From NCBI RefSeq assembly GCF_001552215.1, contig NZ_BCQT01000001.1:220003-284002 (forward strand): a DNA stretch of 64,000 nucleotides, given 5' to 3'. A program made the translations under genes and the position numbers. This DNA comes from Actinomadura macra NBRC 14102 (GTDB lineage: Bacteria > Actinomycetota > Actinomycetes > Streptosporangiales > Streptosporangiaceae). Below the pieces are notes generated by a model that was not told the DNA's origin, did not search any database, and worked only from the letters and a program-made list of their open reading frames with translations. Of this stretch, positions 44,435 through 53,588 are shown piece by piece. Position 1 is the stretch's first letter, and the number at the start of each line of letters is the position of its first letter.

Positions 44435-45070
44435 ATGAGAACCACTGAGCGATTCGCCGGCATCGCGGCGTTCGCCGTAACCCTGCCCGTCCTGACGGCC
44501 TCACCCTCGCCCGCCGCCCAGCCCCCGGGGAAGATCACTGTCAGCGTCGTGAGCGCCATCGGCAACGGCTGCCCGGCCGGAACGGTGACGGCCACCGTGG
44601 CCGACGACAACGACACTCTCACGCTCACCTTCACTTCCAGCGCCTTCACCGCCCGTGCCGGAGGTGCCTCCGGTCCGACCGATTCTCGCAGGAACTGTCT
44701 GGTGTCCCTTCATCTCGGCGTACCCGAGGACTACACCTACGGCATCAAGCAGGTCGACCACTACGGCTCCGCTAGCCTGGAACCAGAAGCCTCCGGCACC
44801 AAGAACTCCAACTACTACTTCCAGGGAATGGCGCAAACAGATCGGAGCACCAGCGTGCTCAAGGGACCACAAGCCGGCGGATGGCATTTCGCGGAAACCG
44901 TCGGTACTGAGAGGCAATATAGGCCGTGCTACCAGGATCGAAATCTCAACATCGGGATGGAACTGCGGGTCAGCCTGGGCACCTCTGACCCTGTGAAGGT
45001 CAGTTCGATGTCGATCGGCTCCCCCGGCGGCAGCACGAAGTACACGCTTGCCTGGAGGACCTGCCCGTGA
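44435..45070 (+). CDS. Secreted DUF4360 protein, copy 3
   Basis: Exported protein of 211 residues. The signal peptide ends near SPSPAAQ. Motifs are NGCPAGTVTATVADD, LTLTFTSSAF, RRNCLVSLHLGVPEDYTYGI, YYFQGMAQ, YRPCYQDRNLNIGMELRVSL and LAWRTCP. GAGGAGACC precedes ATG 44435, which lies only 27 bp after copy 2. It is among the copies closest to the general DUF4360 consensus (GCPAGTV, RKNC, SPCG-NLNIN). Confidence 0.87.
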   Translation: MRTTERFAGIAAFAVTLPVLTASPSPAAQPPGKITVSVVSAIGNGCPAGTVTATVADDNDTLTLTFTSSAFTARAGGASGPTDSRRNCLVSLHLGVPEDYTYGIKQVDHYGSASLEPEASGTKNSNYYFQGMAQTDRSTSVLKGPQAGGWHFAETVGTERQYRPCYQDRNLNIGMELRVSLGTSDPVKVSSMSIGSPGGSTKYTLAWRTCP

Positions 45071-45147
45071 TGGGGCATCGGCTTCGAAACGCCAGCGGGC
45101 CGCCGGCAGCGTCCGTGCTCCATCTCTGACTGGGGGAACCCGCACCG

Positions 45148-45783
45148 ATGAAGCATGCCGAACGCATCGCGAGCCTGGCGGTGGGCGTCATCGCCCTGCC
45201 CATCCTGATCGCCTCGCCTGCGCCCGCCGCCCAGGGTCCGGACGGGGTCACCATCGACATCGTCACCCAGAACGGCAGTGGCTGCCCGGCCAAGAAGACG
45301 AACGTGACCCTGTCACCGGACCACGAGAGCTTCGTGATCAACTACGACCCCGACGACTTCACGGTCCGCGCCGGCGGCGACTCGACACCGACCAGTTACC
45401 GGAAGAACTGCCAGCTGTCTCTGCGTATCAGCGGACCCGCCAGCCACACCTTCGCGATCAGGCAAGTCGACCACCGCGTCACCGTGAACCTGGAAAAGGG
45501 GGTCTCCGGTCACCTGAGGTCGAATTACTTCTTCAGTGGGATGCCGTCGAGTATTCCGCTGACCTTCGACGTTCTCGGCCCGCTCAAGACGAACTGGCAG
45601 GTCATCGAGAACCCGGATGCCGAATCACTGGTCTACAAGCCGTGCGGCGAGGAGCGAACCCTTCTCATCAATATAGAGATACGAGTGAACTTGGGTACCT
45701 CTGACCCAGCCAAGGTCAGTTCCATGTCGTTCGGTCCCGACAGCAAGCCGGCGTACCACTTCGCATGGAAGCGCTGCCCGTGA
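45148..45783 (+). CDS. Secreted DUF4360 protein, copy 4
   Basis: Exported protein of 211 residues. The signal peptide ends at SPAPAAQ. Motifs are NGSGCPAKKTNVTLSPD, NYDPDDFTV, RKNCQLSLRISGPASHTFAI, SGHLRSNYFFSG, YKPCGEERTLLINIEIRV and FAWKRCP. It shares NGSGCPxKxTNV, YDPDxF and SGHLRxNY with copy 5, which makes those two the closest pair. ATG 45148 follows GGGGGAACC, 77 bp after copy 3. Confidence 0.87.
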   Translation: MKHAERIASLAVGVIALPILIASPAPAAQGPDGVTIDIVTQNGSGCPAKKTNVTLSPDHESFVINYDPDDFTVRAGGDSTPTSYRKNCQLSLRISGPASHTFAIRQVDHRVTVNLEKGVSGHLRSNYFFSGMPSSIPLTFDVLGPLKTNWQVIENPDAESLVYKPCGEERTLLINIEIRVNLGTSDPAKVSSMSFGPDSKPAYHFAWKRCP

Positions 45784-45868
45784 TGGGCCGATCGAGCCGC
45801 GACCTCGCAGCACGAATCCCATGAAAACGACCAAACCGTCGCCCGGACGATCGAGAGGAGCCTGCCGC

Positions 45869-46507
45869 ATGTGGGGATTAACACGCACGACGATCGTGAT
45901 GGCGGCCACCGTCGCCCTGCCCGTCCTGACGGTCTCTCCCGCACCCGCTGTCGCGGGGCCGACGGGTGTCACCCTCAAGGTCGTGGCCGAGAACGGCAGT
46001 GGCTGCCCGCCCAAGAGGACGAACGTCTCGCTTCTCCTGGGCAACGAGACCATCGTCATCGACTATGATCCCGACGCCTTCACGGCCTATGTCGGAGGCG
46101 ACTCGGCACCGGTCGACTTCCGAAAGAAGTGCGGGCTGTCCCTGCTCATCAGCACTCCGGCGCAATTCACCTTTGGCATCAGGGAAGTCAACTACGAGCT
46201 TTACGCGGCCCTGGCGCAAGGATCCTCTGGCCATCTGCGAACGAACTACGAGTTCAGTGAAATGCCGACGAGGACGCCTCACACGTTCGATATCAGAGGC
46301 CCGTTCAGCCACCGCTGGGAGATCTCCGATGTCGAGGAGACCGGCTCGGTGGCATACAAACCATGCGGCGAGGACCGCCTTCTCGCCATCAATACGGAAA
46401 TTCGGGTGATCCGAGGGACCTCTGACCCTATGGAGGTCAGCTACCTGTCGATGACCACCGTCGACGCCCGAACGTGGTACCGCCTCGCCTGGAAGACCTG
46501 CCCCTGA
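45869..46507 (+). CDS. Secreted DUF4360 protein, copy 5
   Basis: Exported protein of 212 residues. ATG 45869 is chosen because GAGAGGAG lies upstream and the signal peptide (TTIVMAATVALPVLTVSPAP) begins there; an upstream ATG at 45821 would add a non-hydrophobic tail. Motifs are NGSGCPPKRTNVSLL, DYDPDAFTAYVGGDS, RKKCGLSLLISTPAQFTFGI, SGHLRTNYEFS, YKPCGEDRLLAINTEIRV and LAWKTCP. The four family cysteines are kept. Confidence 0.86.
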   Translation: MWGLTRTTIVMAATVALPVLTVSPAPAVAGPTGVTLKVVAENGSGCPPKRTNVSLLLGNETIVIDYDPDAFTAYVGGDSAPVDFRKKCGLSLLISTPAQFTFGIREVNYELYAALAQGSSGHLRTNYEFSEMPTRTPHTFDIRGPFSHRWEISDVEETGSVAYKPCGEDRLLAINTEIRVIRGTSDPMEVSYLSMTTVDARTWYRLAWKTCP

Positions 46508-46602
46508 AGGGCAGGCAGCCATGACGGCGGCACGTTGCCTTCGCCGTCGGAGAAGTGCGGGCGACTTGTCGTCAGCCGATCAGCTAAAGGAGACCAAGCG
46601 CC

Positions 46603-47241
46603 ATGAAGAAGACTCCACGAACGATGTTCATTTTGGCGACCACCGTCACCCTACCCCTGCTAATTCCCGCCACCGCGGCCGCCGATCCCCCGCCGCCAGA
46701 CGGCGTCAGCATCGAGATCATTACCGTCAACGGGGCCTGTCCCGGAACAGGGGGGGTGGCCATCTCTCATGACAAATCCAGCATGACCGTCACAGGCGAC
46801 GCAGTCACGGCCTCCGTCGGAGGAGACTCGCCACCTTCGGCCGCTAGAAAGACCTGTAGTTATTACATGAAAATCCATGTGCCCCAGGGCTACACCTACG
46901 GGATCCGAGGAGTCGAGCAAGGCGGCACCGCGAAACTGGAGGCCGGCGCCTCCGGGAAGGTGACGCAGAAATTCTACTTCCAGGGAACGACGTCGCCGAC
47001 CGGCTTCACTCATACCCTCAATGGACCATACGACAACACCTGGAATTTTCGCGACACCACTGATCCCGAGACCACTATCTACAAGCCCTGCGGTGAGCTG
47101 CGCAACCTTAACCTCACGACGGAACTACAAGCGAACCTGGGTACCTCTGATCCCTCGAAGGTGAGTTTCATATCGAATTCGTCCCCGTCAGGTGCGAGCA
47201 AGGCGACGTACTACTTCGCATGGAAGAACTGTCCTGGCTGA
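46603..47241 (+). CDS. Secreted DUF4360 protein, copy 6
   Basis: Exported protein of 212 residues. ATG 46603 follows AAAGGAGACC. The signal peptide ends near PATAAA-DPPPP. Motifs are NGACPGTGGVAISHD, ARKTCSYYMKIHVPQGYTYG, KLEAGASGKVTQKFYFQG, YKPCGELRNLNLTTELQANL and FAWKNCPG. The N-terminal DPPPPDGVSIE resembles copies 1 and 2 more than 3 to 5. Confidence 0.86.
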   Translation: MKKTPRTMFILATTVTLPLLIPATAAADPPPPDGVSIEIITVNGACPGTGGVAISHDKSSMTVTGDAVTASVGGDSPPSAARKTCSYYMKIHVPQGYTYGIRGVEQGGTAKLEAGASGKVTQKFYFQGTTSPTGFTHTLNGPYDNTWNFRDTTDPETTIYKPCGELRNLNLTTELQANLGTSDPSKVSFISNSSPSGASKATYYFAWKNCPG

Positions 47242-47297
47242 GCCGTCCCCATGGGTCCGAGCAAAGGACGTCGGCACCCAGATCCCTTGTGGGGCAG

Positions 47298-47443
47298 GCC
47301 AGACCCGACGACGCGCCGAGGGGGTCACCACTCTGAAAGCCAGGCACACAGCGACCGGCCGGGCCCTCCGGGAGCACGACGCCGACCTCTCGCGCAGGAC
47401 GACGTACTCATTCGGCTGGAAGAGGTGCCCTGTCCGAAGCTGA
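47298..47443 (+). pseudogene. Degenerate seventh DUF4360 copy (C-terminal relic)
   Basis: The end of this frame reads RRTTYSFGWKRCP, matching the C-terminus of the array genes (KYRFAWKRC, AYHFAWKRCP). Upstream sequence no longer matches beyond faint similarity (LKARHTATGRAL versus LRADLGTSD...). It lies 57 bp after copy 6. No signal peptide or start is present, so it is a relic of a lost copy. Confidence 0.6.
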
Positions 47444-47561
47444 CCGCGATCACGTCCGAGTAGGGTGGAGGAATGCTTTGACGCCTGCCCGCTGACCGGG
47501 CCCCTCCTGATCTCCTTCGTTCGTCACGCATCGACCACACCCACGAAGGAGATGTCCTTTC

Positions 47562-48491
47562 ATGACCGCGTCGGCCACCATCGACGTCCCCGAAGCGTTC
47601 GCCGCGTCCTATGGCGGAAACGGTCCCGAGGCACGCGCCTGGATCGCCGGGCTGCCCCATCTCGGCGCGGCGTTCCTGGAGCGCTGGGACCTGAGGCCGG
47701 ACGGCCCGGCGGCCTACGGCATGGCCTCGCTGGTCCTGCCCGTGCTCCAGACCGACCGGGCACCCGCCGTTCTCAAGCTCCAGCAACTCCGGGACGAGAC
47801 GGCCGGAACCGCCATCGGACTGCGGACGTGGAGCGGCGACGGCATCGTGCGTCTCCTCGACTACGACGAGGCGAGCGGCACGCAGCTGCTGGAACGGCTG
47901 GACGCGTCCCGGCCGCTGTCCTCAGTGATCGACGACGAGGCCATACGCGTGCTCGCCGGCATCATGGCCCGCCTGACCTCGGTGCCCGCACCCGCGGGGC
48001 TGCGGCGGCTGTCCGACATCGCCGCCGCCATGCTCGACCAGGTCCCGCGGGCCGTGCCGCTGCTCCGCGACCCCGACGACCAGCGCCTCGTGCGCTGCTG
48101 CGCGTCCGCCGTGTCCGACCTGATCGGCGAGCCCGGTGACCGGCTCCTGCATTGGGACCTGCACTACGACAACATCCTCGCCGGTGAGCGGGAACCCTGG
48201 CTGGCCATCGACCCCGAACCGCTATGCGGCGACCCGGGGTTCGAATTGCTGCCGGCGTTGGACAACCGGCTGGAGGGCATCGACGACGTGGCGCGCGTCG
48301 TGCTCCGCCGTTTCGACCTGCTGACCGAGGCCCTTGGCCTGGACCGGCGGCGGGCGGCCGGCTGGACCCTCGGCCGCGTCCTGCAGAACGCGTTGTGGGA
48401 CGTCGAGGACGGCAGGACCGCGCTGGACCCCGTGCAAGTCGCCGTCGCGCTACCGGTGTCGCGCCGGTGGGACGAGCGGTTCAGGGCATGA
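47562..48491 (+). CDS. APH(6)/hydroxyurea-type phosphotransferase
   Basis: Kinase-fold phosphotransferase of 309 residues, like streptomycin 6-phosphotransferases and hydroxyurea kinases. PAVLKLQQL carries the ATP Lys. LLHWDLHYDNIL has the catalytic Asp (residues about 196-207) and WLAIDPEPLCGDPGFELLP the metal Asp. It would phosphorylate an aminoglycoside or another small molecule; actual resistance is not shown. ATG 47562 has AAGGAGATG upstream. The adjacent array and relics suggest accessory DNA. Confidence 0.87.
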   Translation: MTASATIDVPEAFAASYGGNGPEARAWIAGLPHLGAAFLERWDLRPDGPAAYGMASLVLPVLQTDRAPAVLKLQQLRDETAGTAIGLRTWSGDGIVRLLDYDEASGTQLLERLDASRPLSSVIDDEAIRVLAGIMARLTSVPAPAGLRRLSDIAAAMLDQVPRAVPLLRDPDDQRLVRCCASAVSDLIGEPGDRLLHWDLHYDNILAGEREPWLAIDPEPLCGDPGFELLPALDNRLEGIDDVARVVLRRFDLLTEALGLDRRRAAGWTLGRVLQNALWDVEDGRTALDPVQVAVALPVSRRWDERFRA

Positions 48492-48608
48492 AGACACAAC
48501 CCGTGTAGGTGGTTCCCTGAGGGAAATGTTTCGTCTTCCCCGAGCGGCGCGCGGCACACGGTCAGGCCCCGTCCTTGCGTAGGGGACGACAATGGGCAGG
48601 CCCGTCGC

Positions 48609-48716
48609 CACAGGGATGTGCTCCTCTACAACACCGGCGCGGCCAACCATGCGTCCCAGTCCGTCGCCCGCGCCCTGGGACTCACGTCGCTCTGCTGGAT
48701 CTGGACCGTGCGTTGA
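48609..48716 (+). pseudogene. Relic of a GNAT acetyltransferase C-terminus
   Basis: A short frame reads VLLYNTGAANHASQSVARAL, then GLTSLCWIWTVR and a stop. This resembles the end of GNAT acetyltransferases, where an N-x-A-S-x-x-V-A-x-x-LG motif is usual. Nothing upstream encodes the acetyl-CoA-binding part. The identification rests on this motif only. Confidence 0.4.
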
Positions 48717-49163
48717 GCCCGGTTTCGGCTTCAGCCGGGTCACGCCCGTTGCCCACGAGCGCGGTGCCGACCACACCGCCGACCTGCCGGGTGGTGTTGG
48801 CGACCCCGGACGCGGCCCCTGCCAGTTCAGCCGTGACGCCGTCCATCGTGACGTGTTGCACCGGCGCGAACTTCGCGCCGCTGGCCAGGCCGATGATCAG
48901 GAGGCCGGGCAGGAGCCACCAGGCGCCGGCGTCCGCACGCGCCGTCAGGGCCAGGACGACCATCCCGAGAGCCAGGGTGACCATCCCGGCCATCAGGATG
49001 AAATGCCGCCGATCCTGTCCGCCAGGCGTCCAGCAAAGGCCGACCCTGCTGCGGTGAGGACGGCGCCGGGCAGTAGGAGCAACCCCGTCCGAACCGGCGA
49101 GAAGCCCCGCGCCGTCTGCAGGTAGAGGACGAGCACCAGCGAGATCCCGATCATGCCGAGTTA
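48700..49163 (-). pseudogene. Relic of a DHA2-type MFS transporter
   Basis: One frame reads GMIGISLVLVLYLQTARGFS and LLLLPGAVLTAAGSAFAGRL; near 49005 it shifts to a second frame reading LMAGMVTLALGMVVLALTAR, LIIGLASGAKFAPVQH and ANTTRQVGGVVGTALVGN. Those are helices 8 to 13 of a QacA-like exporter. Both ends are missing and a frameshift lies in the middle. Confidence 0.75.
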
Positions 49164-49901
49164 AGAGACGAACCCGATCCCGTGCTAGTGCCGGGTCGTG
49201 GTACCGGTGAATCGCCGGGTCGTCGCGACGCCAGGACAGAAAATCGCCCGGGCACGACGGGCAGCGCAACGTCTTCGAAGACGGCAGGGCCCGCCGCACA
49301 GTCACAACCATCACAGAACGCCTTGTCAGGATGCCGTGTGACTCTCACCTTCCCCTTGCCATCGGACAGGGGAAGCTGATTGGCGAGGCAAAGCCCCTGG
49401 TGGGAAATCGCGAGCACCCTAGCAGACGGTTCGCGAGGCGATCGGGCACCGTCGCGCGAGTCTTCAACCGGCCGCGACCACCGGTATCAGGCCTAGAACG
49501 GACGGCGCGCCGGCCGTGCAGCCCCCGGAGCCTCCAGCGGCCACAGCACCGGGCAGCGTGAGAGCAGACCGGACGGCATCTCCGCGTTGATCAGCGACAA
49601 TGCGCTTCGAAAATCCCATTCTGGAATGGCCCTGAAGGCTGCCGGCCACGTCATTGAATGTCTGGTCGCACCTCATTCCGATGAGTATCGGCACCGCCTG
49701 ACGAGTTCGAGCGCATTCGGGAAGCGCTGAAATTTCAGTTATGGCTTGAATCTGGTTACTGACAGCTCATCGACGTACCTTGCTGTCACACGACGCCCTT
49801 ATCGCGAGCCCTCCCCAGCGAGTTCGCTGATCAGGCGCGTCCCCCGCAACCCAGGTTGCCGCCGACGCCCACCGGCGATCGGTGGCGAAAGGTGGACAAG
49901 G
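49164..49901. other. Gene-free stretch
   Basis: About 740 bp without a supportable gene between the MFS relic and the protease. Base composition is less GC-skewed by codon position than in coding DNA. A promoter for the protease probably lies in 49730-49800, but no exact boxes could be fixed. Confidence 0.4.
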
Positions 49902-50963
49902 ATGAACCGTGGAATGCACCTCAAACGCGTGGTCCCCCCGCTGTTGGGTGCTGCGGCCCTGATCACACTCCCGGCGCTCGGGACCGTTCCGGCATCGGCC
50001 GGAACGCAGGCGGCAGGGACCGTTCCGTACGCCCAGTCTCCCCAGACCAAGCTGTCCGACCAGCTGACCAGCCGGCTCGGCTCCCAGTACGCCGGCTCCT
50101 ACCTTGACGGCTCCGGGAACCTCGTCGTCAACGTCACCAACGCGACGGCCGCCCAGCAGGTCAGGACCGCCGGCGCCAAGGCCCGCATCGTCAAGCACGG
50201 CATGCAGCCGCTCAACGACTCCAAGTCGAAGCTCGACCGTTTCGCCGGCACCAAGGGTGCCACCGGGCTCTCCTGGGGCGTCGACGTCGTCACCAACGCC
50301 GTCGTCGTCTACGTTCCGAAGAGCGACAACGACGCCGCCACCAAGTCCCTGCTCAAGCAGGCGCGCTCGATCAGCGGCAACGTCAAGATCCAGCGCGTGT
50401 CGGGCGCGGCGCGCCTGACGCTCGGTCCGGGCGATGCGATCATGACCGGTGGCTCGCGCTGCTCGGTGTCGGCCTTCGGCGTCAGCGGCAGCACGACGTA
50501 CCTGGTCACCGCCGGGCACTGCACCAACGCGGGCGCCACCTGGACGGCCGGTGGGCAGACCGTCGGGACCCGGCAGCTCAGCAGCTTCCCGAACAACGAC
50601 TACGGCACGATCCGGGTGACCAACACCTCGATGACCACCACCAACGCCCAGCTCACCGAGGTGGGCAAGCCGCCGGTCGGCACCCAGATCCAGAAGAAGG
50701 GCTCCACGACCGGCACGACCTCCGGGACGATCCGCGCCTACGACCGCACGGTGAACTACTCGGAGGGCGCGGTCACGGGCCTCATCGCGACCAACGCCTG
50801 CGCCCAGCCCGGTGACAGCGGCGGCTCCCTGCAGAGCGGCAACATCGCCGTAGGCATCACCTCCGGCATCAGCAGCAGCTCCTGCAACGGCAGCGGCTTC
50901 GAGTCGTTCTTCCAGCCGTTGGACGAGGCCATGCAGGCCGGCAACCTCACTCTGAAGAAGTAG
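49902..50963 (+). CDS. Secreted trypsin-like serine protease (streptogrisin type, S1E)
   Basis: Exported protease of 353 residues. A signal peptide (VVPPLLGAAALITLPALGTV) precedes a propeptide (about residues 40-165). The mature domain has RCSVSAFGV, TAGHCTN (His), NNDYGTIRV (Asp) and PGDSGGSLQSG (Ser). Cys pairs resemble streptogrisins. The ending is FESFFQPLDEAMQAGNLTLK. ATG 49902 follows AAAGGTGGACAAGG. A strong hairpin follows, so it is monocistronic. Confidence 0.93.
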   Translation: MNRGMHLKRVVPPLLGAAALITLPALGTVPASAGTQAAGTVPYAQSPQTKLSDQLTSRLGSQYAGSYLDGSGNLVVNVTNATAAQQVRTAGAKARIVKHGMQPLNDSKSKLDRFAGTKGATGLSWGVDVVTNAVVVYVPKSDNDAATKSLLKQARSISGNVKIQRVSGAARLTLGPGDAIMTGGSRCSVSAFGVSGSTTYLVTAGHCTNAGATWTAGGQTVGTRQLSSFPNNDYGTIRVTNTSMTTTNAQLTEVGKPPVGTQIQKKGSTTGTTSGTIRAYDRTVNYSEGAVTGLIATNACAQPGDSGGSLQSGNIAVGITSGISSSSCNGSGFESFFQPLDEAMQAGNLTLKK

Positions 50964-50982
50964 TCACAGCCCGCCCCCCGCA

Positions 50983-51014
50983 TGTGGGGCTCCCGGCCCA
51001 GCGGGAGCCCCACA
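50983..51014. terminator. Strong hairpin terminator
   Basis: Perfect 13-bp arms (50983-50995 and 51002-51014) with a GCCCAG loop lie 20 bp after the protease stop and before the convergent NmrA-like gene. Confidence 0.9.
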
Positions 51015-51064
51015 CCCCTCTTCACGCACTCCCGCCGTCGACGCACATCCCAGCGCCGGTCGCC

Positions 51065-51922
51065 TCACCGGAAATCGTCCACATGATCAGCCGCCCACCG
51101 GTCGAAGCCGATCGCCGGACGGCCCAGGACATCCCGCACAGTGCACGCCCTCGGTGAGTTCCCAGCAGCCGCGTCATCGAGGAAACGTAGCACCGCTTCC
51201 GCATCTTCGGACGGCATGAACTGCGAGAACTGCTCCAATGCGGCGTCGCGGGAAAGTTCCTTCAACGGCATGTGCGCACCCACGGCGCGTCCGATGGCGG
51301 CGACCTGGTCACGCTGCGACATCCGGTCAGGCCCGGTGAGCAGTCCACTCACCGCCGGTGTGACGGCGCCGGTCAGCGCCGCACAGGCGACGGCGGCCAC
51401 ATCCTGTTCATGGATCGGAGCGGTCAGCGCGTCCGGCTGGTACAGCGGCAGACTCCCGGTGGCGCGGAGCAGATAGGCCCAGCTCAGAGCGTTGGTGGCG
51501 AGCACCAGCGGACGGATCGGCACCACCCGCACATCCCCGGCGGCGGCATACGCGTCCTCGATCCGGCGGAGTCTCTCCGTGATGGGATTGCCCGCCGAGC
51601 CGGGGTGGATCACGCTCCCCGAGGACAACAGCACCAGACGCTCCACACCCGCGGCACAGGCGGTCTGGACAACACCGCCGACACTCTCTCGGTCGGAGTA
51701 CAGGAACACCTGCCCAGCACCCTCGAACGCCGGACGGAGACTTTCCGGATCGGTCAGGTCGGCGGCGAACACCTCCACACCGTCGGGAAACGAACCGGGC
51801 TCAGGACGGCGCGCGGACGCCCGGACCGGGAGGTCTCCGTCCAGAAGTCGTCGCAGGACGAACCTGCCGACGTTTCCGCGGGCTCCCATGACCAGGGTGG
51901 GCTTGCGATCGAGACTCGCCAT
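51065..51922 (-). CDS. NmrA-like NAD(P)-binding protein
   Basis: Atypical short-chain dehydrogenase of 285 residues. The Rossmann motif GARGNVGRFVLRRLL is at residues about 13-27 (GxxGxxG). VFLYSDRESVGGVV and LVLLSSGSVIHPG are family-like. The active-site Tyr-x3-Lys is not evident, so redox sensing rather than catalysis is possible. ATG 51922 follows GTGGAGTC. Such genes often sit beside an HxlR regulator; none is visible here. Confidence 0.87.
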   Translation of the reverse strand: MASLDRKPTLVMGARGNVGRFVLRRLLDGDLPVRASARRPEPGSFPDGVEVFAADLTDPESLRPAFEGAGQVFLYSDRESVGGVVQTACAAGVERLVLLSSGSVIHPGSAGNPITERLRRIEDAYAAAGDVRVVPIRPLVLATNALSWAYLLRATGSLPLYQPDALTAPIHEQDVAAVACAALTGAVTPAVSGLLTGPDRMSQRDQVAAIGRAVGAHMPLKELSRDAALEQFSQFMPSEDAEAVLRFLDDAAAGNSPRACTVRDVLGRPAIGFDRWAADHVDDFR

Positions 51923-52539
51923 GACGACTCCACATGCACGTATGACTACGCGCCATGGAGACCCCGATCGGCCGGCGGGGCGTTCCGACGCTGCACCCTG
52001 CCAAGGACCACCATAACTCCATCACGAAGTCTCGTCCCTGCCAGCTGCCATCGACACTTCGCGCACCAGTTCCCGACAGCCAGGAGCCCCCGCTTTGTCG
52101 GCGAGGGCTCGGTCGCTGTCGGGGAATTGCCCAAATCGGGTCAGGTCGTGGACGCTTGTAGCTTGTCCCACGCTCGCCCCTCACTCAAGCGATGCTTCCG
52201 CCTTCGACGAATTGGCCGCTCGCGCGAGCGACACGCTGAGGACATTCCGGTGGCGGGGCAGACCCCAGCGTCCACCCCGCCACCGGAGCGAGCCGTCCAA
52301 CCCCCGGACGGCTCGGTCAGAAAGGACACAGCACGGCCGGTGGGGACACCCCCCTGGCCCACCGGCCACCCCGTGTCCACCCGATGTTTGGCAGACCCGT
52401 CACCGTTCAAGGCGCCTCGCCCGCCGGTTGCAGCGTCCTGCGATGAGCGGCTTGCCCCTGCGCCGATCCCGACTGGGCGGTGACCAGGATTTCCACCCAC
52501 CTCATCCCGCATATGGCAAGGCAGCCGGACGCGGAACGG
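51923..52539. other. Gene-free stretch
   Basis: About 620 bp in which no frame shows convincing protein features. The tail-like string VLSVSLARAANSSKAEASLE on the minus strand near 52190-52250 is suggestive of a relic but cannot be assigned. Confidence 0.35.
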
Positions 52540-52923
52540 TCAGTTCCAGTTGAGGTTCTCCCCGTACACGAATTCACCGTTCTCGAAGAAGGAGATGTAG
52601 CCGCTCGTGCCTCTGCCGGAGGGGTCCTGGGTGAAGTCCAGGGCCTCCCACTGGCCTCCGGCCTCGATGTTGGCCTCCGCGACGACCGACCGCCCGGTCA
52701 CGTAGTCGATCTTCACCCGCACCTGACGAGCCTCCGGACATTGCACCTTCCAGAAATCGGCCGCCCTTGCGTTCTGCTGGTTGGGGAGCTTGACCTCATT
52801 CATGTCCGCCGAGACATTACATACCCCGGCGACCGGGGCCGGGGCGGCCAGGGCGGGGGCGGACGCGAGTCCACCCGTCAGCGCGGCGGCAAGGGACATT
52901 ACCGCCAGAATTCGTGCACGCAT
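52540..52923 (-). CDS. Small secreted protein of unknown function
   Basis: Exported protein of 127 residues that I do not recognise. A signal peptide (RILAVMSLAAALTGGLASAP) is followed by a mature part of about 100 residues with two Cys (GVCNVSAD, KVQCPEAR), likely one disulfide, and a Trp/Tyr-rich end (GYISFFENGEFVYGENLNWN). ATG 52923 has AAGGAG seven bases upstream. It is probably a small beta-rich extracellular protein. Confidence 0.78.
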   Translation of the reverse strand: MRARILAVMSLAAALTGGLASAPALAAPAPVAGVCNVSADMNEVKLPNQQNARAADFWKVQCPEARQVRVKIDYVTGRSVVAEANIEAGGQWEALDFTQDPSGRGTSGYISFFENGEFVYGENLNWN

Positions 52924-53588
52924 CAATAACTCCTTCGTTCCGCTGGACGAACGGTCCGAGGCACACGCACACCTCGGCTGAGCCTGGAATATCCAGCACT
53001 GGAAATCCCATTCTCGCGAGACGTACTCGGCTCCGCGTCCGATGGATTGGGTTTGCCATACGAAGTCTGCCGTCCGGACCCCCCGATTGGGCGACCCCGC
53101 CTACAGGGGAAGGAGTGGTACAGCTAGCGCTACCAGAACCTCTTGCCATATCTGAACTGAGTCCGAGACCCGCATTTATGCACGGGCAGCAAACCATTCA
53201 CTCACGCTCGCCAAGAGACCGGCGGATCAAGTCTTTGGAAGCTCCCACTCACGGCCGTCGCACTGTACGACCACCGCTCCACTCGCCCAGAGCGGAGATT
53301 GAATTGCCTGCGATGAGCACCGATCAGCTCCGCCAGGCATGCGTCAACGGGAAAGCGGCCCGAAGCAGAGTGCAGCTACGACACATCGCGAGATCCGAAT
53401 GGTCACTGCCCTGCGCGATCACCGTCCACGAGGCGATGCGCACGCCGCCGGAAAACACGTAGTCGACCGACGAACCCCCGTCCAGCGAGTCCCTCCCCGC
53501 CGAGGCCCGGCGCAGGCCCGGGACGCGTCATCGACCGAACCGGCCCGATCGCCATGCCCTGAATCCGACCTTGGCCTGGCCGAATGCG
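52924..53588. other. Gene-free stretch
   Basis: About 660 bp with no supportable gene. A short CTGGA-ATA-TCCAG inverted repeat is at 52984-52996, near the promoter of the small secreted protein. Confidence 0.35.

Noticed and set aside
49151..49417. 88-codon minus-strand frame with four Cys
   Set aside because: No recognisable domain, overlaps the MFS relic edge, and lacks a clear ribosome site.
51955..52512. Possible regulator relic opposite the NmrA-like gene
   Set aside because: An HxlR gene was expected by context, but no frame shows the HxlR motifs.
53311..53462. Small plus-strand frame (about 49 codons) beginning MSTDQLRQA
   Set aside because: No ribosome site, no family resemblance and no supporting neighbour.
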